Source of the DNA: an uncultured Bacilli bacterium
GTDB lineage: Bacteria > Bacillota_I > Bacilli_A > RF39 > UBA660
NCBI GenBank assembly: GCA_934101275.1
Contig: CAKOQM010000018.1
Span: 1-24,758, forward strand
Reading direction: 5' to 3'
DNA: 24,758 bases
Below are positions 22,054 to 24,758 of this stretch, piece after piece; position 1 is the first letter of the stretch; the number at the start of each line of letters is the position of its first letter. A model generated the notes under the pieces. It searched no databases. It had not been told where the DNA came from and saw only the letters and a program-made list of their open reading frames with translations. The position numbers and the translations under genes were made by a program.

Positions 22054-22592
22054 TATCTTTCTATTTTTGTTAGTATCCAGTCATAATCATCCTCATTATA
22101 TACTGAATGGCAATACAGACATGTGCCACTTGTATTAACACTCATAGGTGATCCACAAGAAGGGCAACGACGAATCACCTTTTTTTCTAAAGCATTTTTC
22201 TTTTTCGTAAATGTTAGCAAATAATTAGCAAGGATTCTTCTTGTATCATCTCCAGAAACTTTAAGACCACTCTCTAAATTTATTATATAGTCCATATATC
22301 GTGATTGTAAGAGAACTTTTATTTCATATATATCTTCTTTCTCTTCAACACTAATAATCTTGCTATCTTTAACGTTTAATTCATCATACATTTGCCTTCT
22401 ATTTTGCCTTTTATATTCTAATATTTTTTCTTCCACATCTTTTCTCAAAGAAGGCGTTAAAAAGTGAACCACATCTTTTTCATCTTGTCTCATAATACAC
22501 GTCAAAAGTTTTACAAAAATATTGGCCACTTTCGTTAAAAACATACTCTCATCAAAGTTTTTATCTTTTTCCCGAAGTTCATCAATTGACAT
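22050..22592 (-). CDS. Tim44-like domain protein with C-terminal zinc ribbon (soluble)
   Basis: A 180-residue protein without signal peptide or membrane helix. The region about residues 15-135 resembles the Tim44-like fold (helical start, then a curved sheet: KIISVEEKEDIYEIKVLL, MDYIINLESGLKVSGDD). The end is a zinc ribbon CPSCGSPMSVNTSGTCLYCH (about 142-161). It matches the C-terminal half of its upstream neighbour, so the two look like a duplicated pair. A strong Shine-Dalgarno (AGGAGGA) fixes the start, 18 bases after that gene ends. Function is unknown. A protein-protein or lipid-surface role near the membrane partner is possible by analogy to Tim44 only. Confidence 0.65.
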   Translation of the reverse strand: MSIDELREKDKNFDESMFLTKVANIFVKLLTCIMRQDEKDVVHFLTPSLRKDVEEKILEYKRQNRRQMYDELNVKDSKIISVEEKEDIYEIKVLLQSRYMDYIINLESGLKVSGDDTRRILANYLLTFTKKKNALEKKVIRRCPSCGSPMSVNTSGTCLYCHSVYNEDDYDWILTKIERY

Positions 22593-22610
22593 AATTTTTC
22601 CTCCTGATTA

Positions 22611-23483
22611 TTAATTAATATTTGTTTTTTTACTTAAAACCAAAGTATCCGCATTTTTCACGATTGTAGAATGACAATATTCACAAACACCACTGACATT
22701 ATGATTAAATGGTGCTCCACAACTTGGACAATTTTTAAGATCCGGAATATCACTTTTTTTGATTACAAAAGTCATTAAATAGCGATTCGTTATAAATCGA
22801 TCTTTAGATCCTCTTATCACTTCATTTGTCTTTGCATTAATAACATAATCATGGAAACGAATTTCAGCATAAACAGTAAGAGAAATCACATTATTTTCCG
22901 AAGTAATACTTGTAACTTTCATATCCTGTTTTTGGTAATCATTCATAATATTCTGACCATTTTTAAGTTTTAAAGTTTCTAATTGAGAAACATAAGTATT
23001 ATAAAGTTCATCTGTGCAATATTCTCTTAAAGAGGAATAATCAAAATTCATCCAAGCTTCCTGAATGTTAATAAAGCATGCAAGAGCTTCTTTTTTTACT
23101 TGTTCTAAAGTTTTATTAGGTAAATATTTTTGTAGTTCTTCCAAAGATATATCATCATAGTGATAGTGCTTGCTTGTCACTTTATCTAACCATTTTTCAT
23201 ATTTATTTCCAAGGATAGCACCTATAATAGGAAATAAAATGAATACTATCATCATAATAACAATTATATCGTCAGATTCACTCCCATTAGAGGAATAACC
23301 ATGTGATGAGGAACTACTACTTCCAGAATTACTACTCCCCCAAGAACTGCTGCTACTACTCCACGATGAGCCTCCACTATCATAAGAAGAATCCCAACCA
23401 GAATCAGCCTTAACATTTAAAACGGTTAATATAGTAAAAGTGCATAGTAAAACACATGCTAATAATTTAAATTTCTTTTTCAT
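22611..23483 (-). CDS. Exported/membrane Tim44-like protein with zinc ribbon
   Basis: A 290-residue protein with a signal-like N-terminus (KKKFKLLACVLLCTFTILTV, cleavage perhaps after VKA near residue 26), a Ser/Gly-rich low-complexity stretch (about 27-70), one transmembrane helix (about 75-95, IVIMMIVFILFPIIGAILG), a Tim44-like domain (about 110-250) and a zinc ribbon (CPSCGAPFNHNVSGVCEYCH). If the signal is cleaved and the helix retained, the Tim44-like and ribbon domains could face the cytosol. The ribosome site is weak. It probably forms an operon with the soluble paralogue downstream. Function is not established. Confidence 0.65.
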   Translation of the reverse strand: MKKKFKLLACVLLCTFTILTVLNVKADSGWDSSYDSGGSSWSSSSSSWGSSNSGSSSSSSHGYSSNGSESDDIIVIMMIVFILFPIIGAILGNKYEKWLDKVTSKHYHYDDISLEELQKYLPNKTLEQVKKEALACFINIQEAWMNFDYSSLREYCTDELYNTYVSQLETLKLKNGQNIMNDYQKQDMKVTSITSENNVISLTVYAEIRFHDYVINAKTNEVIRGSKDRFITNRYLMTFVIKKSDIPDLKNCPSCGAPFNHNVSGVCEYCHSTIVKNADTLVLSKKTNIN

Positions 23484-23564
23484 ACTTCATCTTCAAAATC
23501 TTTAATAAATTTCACTTTTATTAGTAGACTCCCTTCTTATTTTAATTTATTTTTTTCAAATATT

Positions 23565-23740
23565 TTAGTTTAAGAGAGATATAACAAATTCATCTAATAT
23601 TTTGTCTCTTTCTTGTCCTAGTTTAATATCAATCAATTTCATAGCAAGCACAGTTCCAATCTTTAACTAATAATCTATAGTGCAATTTTTTCAAACCTTC
23701 TAATCCAAATCACTCTTTTTTTCATTTTGTCATTTCCTTT
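23565..23740 (-). pseudogene. Decayed coding sequence with frameshifts
   Basis: In the gap 23484-23839 the minus strand has protein-like fragments in different frames: GLKKLHYRLLVKDWNCACYE, then MKLIDIKLGQERDKILDEFV ending ISLLN and a stop at 23565. No single frame spans them, so one or two frameshifts would be needed to join them. I cannot name the family. The remaining bases to 23839 are AT-rich with nothing else I can support. Confidence 0.3.
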
Positions 23741-23839
23741 CTTTGCTCTAAATAAAATACAATTTAATCTTAACATTTAAAAATTCACTTTTCAATTTTT
23801 TCTTTATTTTTAATTATCTTTATTGTAAAATACAAGTAT

Positions 23840-23914
23840 GTCCTCATAGTAAAATGGATATTACAAGATCCTCCTAAGATTTAGTTGTAGGTTCGATTCC
23901 TACTGGGGACACCA
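23840..23914 (+). tRNA. tRNA-Arg (anticodon CCU)
   Basis: The acceptor arms GTCCTCA and TGGGGAC pair (one G-U), and CCA is encoded. The anticodon stem AGATC/GATTT frames the loop CTCCTAA, giving anticodon CCU for AGG codons. The T arm GTAGG/CCTAC with loop TTCGATT is canonical. Only one base separates it from the next tRNA. Confidence 0.93.
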
Positions 23915-23915
23915 T

Positions 23916-24000
23916 GCAAGAATGGCGGAATGGTAGACGCGCTACTTTGAGGGGGTAGTGAATTATATTCGTGGGAGTTCAAGTCTCCTTTCTTGCACCA
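23916..24000 (+). tRNA. tRNA-Leu (anticodon GAG)
   Basis: The acceptor GCAAGAA pairs perfectly with TTCTTGC, and CCA is encoded. The anticodon stem CTACT/GGTAG holds loop TTGAGGG with anticodon GAG, reading CUC/CUU. A long variable arm (class II) around TGAATTATATTCG fits leucine. Probably co-transcribed with tRNA-Arg. Confidence 0.93.
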
Positions 24001-24042
24001 AATTGATTAATAAACGCGAACTTTTTCGAGATAATATAAAAG

Positions 24043-24085
24043 CTACTTTCAAAACCAAAAATTAAATTGAAAGTAGTTTTATTTT
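24043..24085 (+). terminator. Terminator after the tRNA pair
   Basis: CTACTTTCAA (24043-24052) pairs perfectly with TTGAAAGTAG (24067-24076) and is followed by TTTTATTTT. A-rich flanks on the other side let it also end the convergent gene at 24148-24642. Confidence 0.8.
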
Positions 24086-24147
24086 GACAATTTAGTAAAG
24101 AACATTTGGACTTGCCCCCTAACAAGGAACATACAAAAAAAGAAAAT

Positions 24148-24642
24148 CTAATTTTCCTTATCAAATAGAGTTCTTATTCGTTTTTTAATATTTTTTTCTG
24201 GCTCAACCTTAGGAAGAAATTCAACACCTTCAGGTAACTTTATTTTAATATAACCTTGTTTAAACCATAAAGCATCTCTTAATGAATATATTTTAAAATC
24301 AAGCAGTTCACATTGCAATACCATATCCCTATTTTTTGTTTCCATAGAATTAAACTTTTGTATAATTCTATTTTTCTTTTCTAAAGCATTTTGAATTAAT
24401 ATCATAATTTCTTGTTCAGATAAATCTTTAATTTCATTATAATCAACCATCCAATCAATACTTTTAAAGAATTCAATTTCTTTAGACGCAGTAAATGTAG
24501 CAAAATCATATCTGTTATGATCATCAATAATAAGATTCAAAATTTTCCTATAAATAGAGGCCGGTATGGCTAAATCACTTTGATCTAAGTAAGCAAGATC
24601 ATTTTTTTGAACAAAAGCAGAATTATTAGTCACTATTTTCAT
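24148..24642 (-). CDS. Unrecognised 164-residue protein
   Basis: I do not recognise this protein. It is predicted to be soluble, alpha-helical and charged, with no signal or membrane segment. The start MKIVTNNSAFVQKNDLAYLD is followed by a hydrophobic stretch (AIPASIYRKILNLII), acid-rich helices (residues about 75-105), and a basic C-terminus (NIKKRIRTLFDKEN). A Shine-Dalgarno AGGGAG supports the start. It stands alone near the window edge, downstream of an inverted repeat. The nearby terminator may end it. A mobile-element or accessory origin is possible but not shown. Confidence 0.65.
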   Translation of the reverse strand: MKIVTNNSAFVQKNDLAYLDQSDLAIPASIYRKILNLIIDDHNRYDFATFTASKEIEFFKSIDWMVDYNEIKDLSEQEIMILIQNALEKKNRIIQKFNSMETKNRDMVLQCELLDFKIYSLRDALWFKQGYIKIKLPEGVEFLPKVEPEKNIKKRIRTLFDKEN

Positions 24643-24673
24643 AAGTTAAAATCTCCCTAACTGAAGTATATAC

Positions 24674-24696
24674 TATCATAATTTCCTTGTATGATA
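24674..24696. promoter_or_regulatory. Inverted repeat upstream of the orphan gene
   Basis: TATCATA (24674-24680), nine bases, TATGATA (24690-24696). It lies 32-54 bases upstream of the start codon, in promoter position, so it may be an operator. A clear -35/-10 pair is not visible. Confidence 0.35.
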
Positions 24697-24758
24697 TATA
24701 TAGTCAGTTACAAAGAGAGATATTTGTGCTTAATACTGGCTAGTATATTATCATATTC

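Noticed and set aside
1..24758. CRISPR arrays, insertion sequences, prophage or rRNA
   Set aside because: No regularly spaced direct repeats, transposase genes, phage genes or rRNA sequence were seen on either strand.

Overview
The window is low-GC Firmicutes/Bacillota chromosome. It uses the standard bacterial code: TGA serves as a stop (for example hrcA) and TGG encodes Trp. Gene content (ComEA/ComEC, DnaG-RpoD-TrmK, HrcA-GrpE-DnaK-DnaJ under a CIRCE-like site, NrdD/NrdG) fits a small-genome anaerobic gut Bacilli lineage. The SipW/TasA-like-DUF6273 surface protein family and strong AT bias suggest an uncultured RF39/Erysipelotrichales-like bacterium; that placement is inference.

Layout. 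Positions 1-3000 hold, on the minus strand, the competence pair comEA-comEC followed by a truncated DUF1016 remnant. A small YqfQ-like gene (plus) converges on trmK. Positions 3269-6961 are the replication/transcription operon dnaG-rpoD-trmK. Positions 7079-9086 hold an unusual pair of degenerate RnfC- and RnfD-like genes. Positions 9172-10990 hold a secreted or surface-anchored DUF6273 protein. Its last ~60 codons are abruptly GC-rich, and its upstream promoter carries a G10 run between -35 and -10. Positions 11000-11200 contain a gene remnant and the dnaJ terminator.

Positions 11221-17980 are the heat-shock operon hrcA-grpE-(small orphan ORF)-dnaK-pepF-dnaJ. Positions 17994-18140 contain a second copy of the surface-gene promoter/terminator module joined to what looks like a DUF6273 C-terminal tail, possibly a deletion scar. 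Positions 18148-21305 are nrdD-nrdG-dut. A Crp/Fnr-type regulator diverges from nrdD, and a perfect 16-bp palindrome lies between them. Positions 22050-23483 hold two Tim44-like/zinc-ribbon proteins. After a decayed stretch come tRNA-Arg(CCU) and tRNA-Leu(GAG), then an orphan gene at the right edge.

The most unusual parts are the Rnf-like pair that has kept its Fe-S clusters but seems to lack the flavin/NADH signatures, and the surface-protein locus. The latter combines a putative slippage promoter, a compositionally foreign C-terminal cassette and a related scar about 7 kb away, a combination that would suit antigenic variation. The nrdD/Crp-Fnr intergenic region also reads as a neat activator-autorepressor switch.
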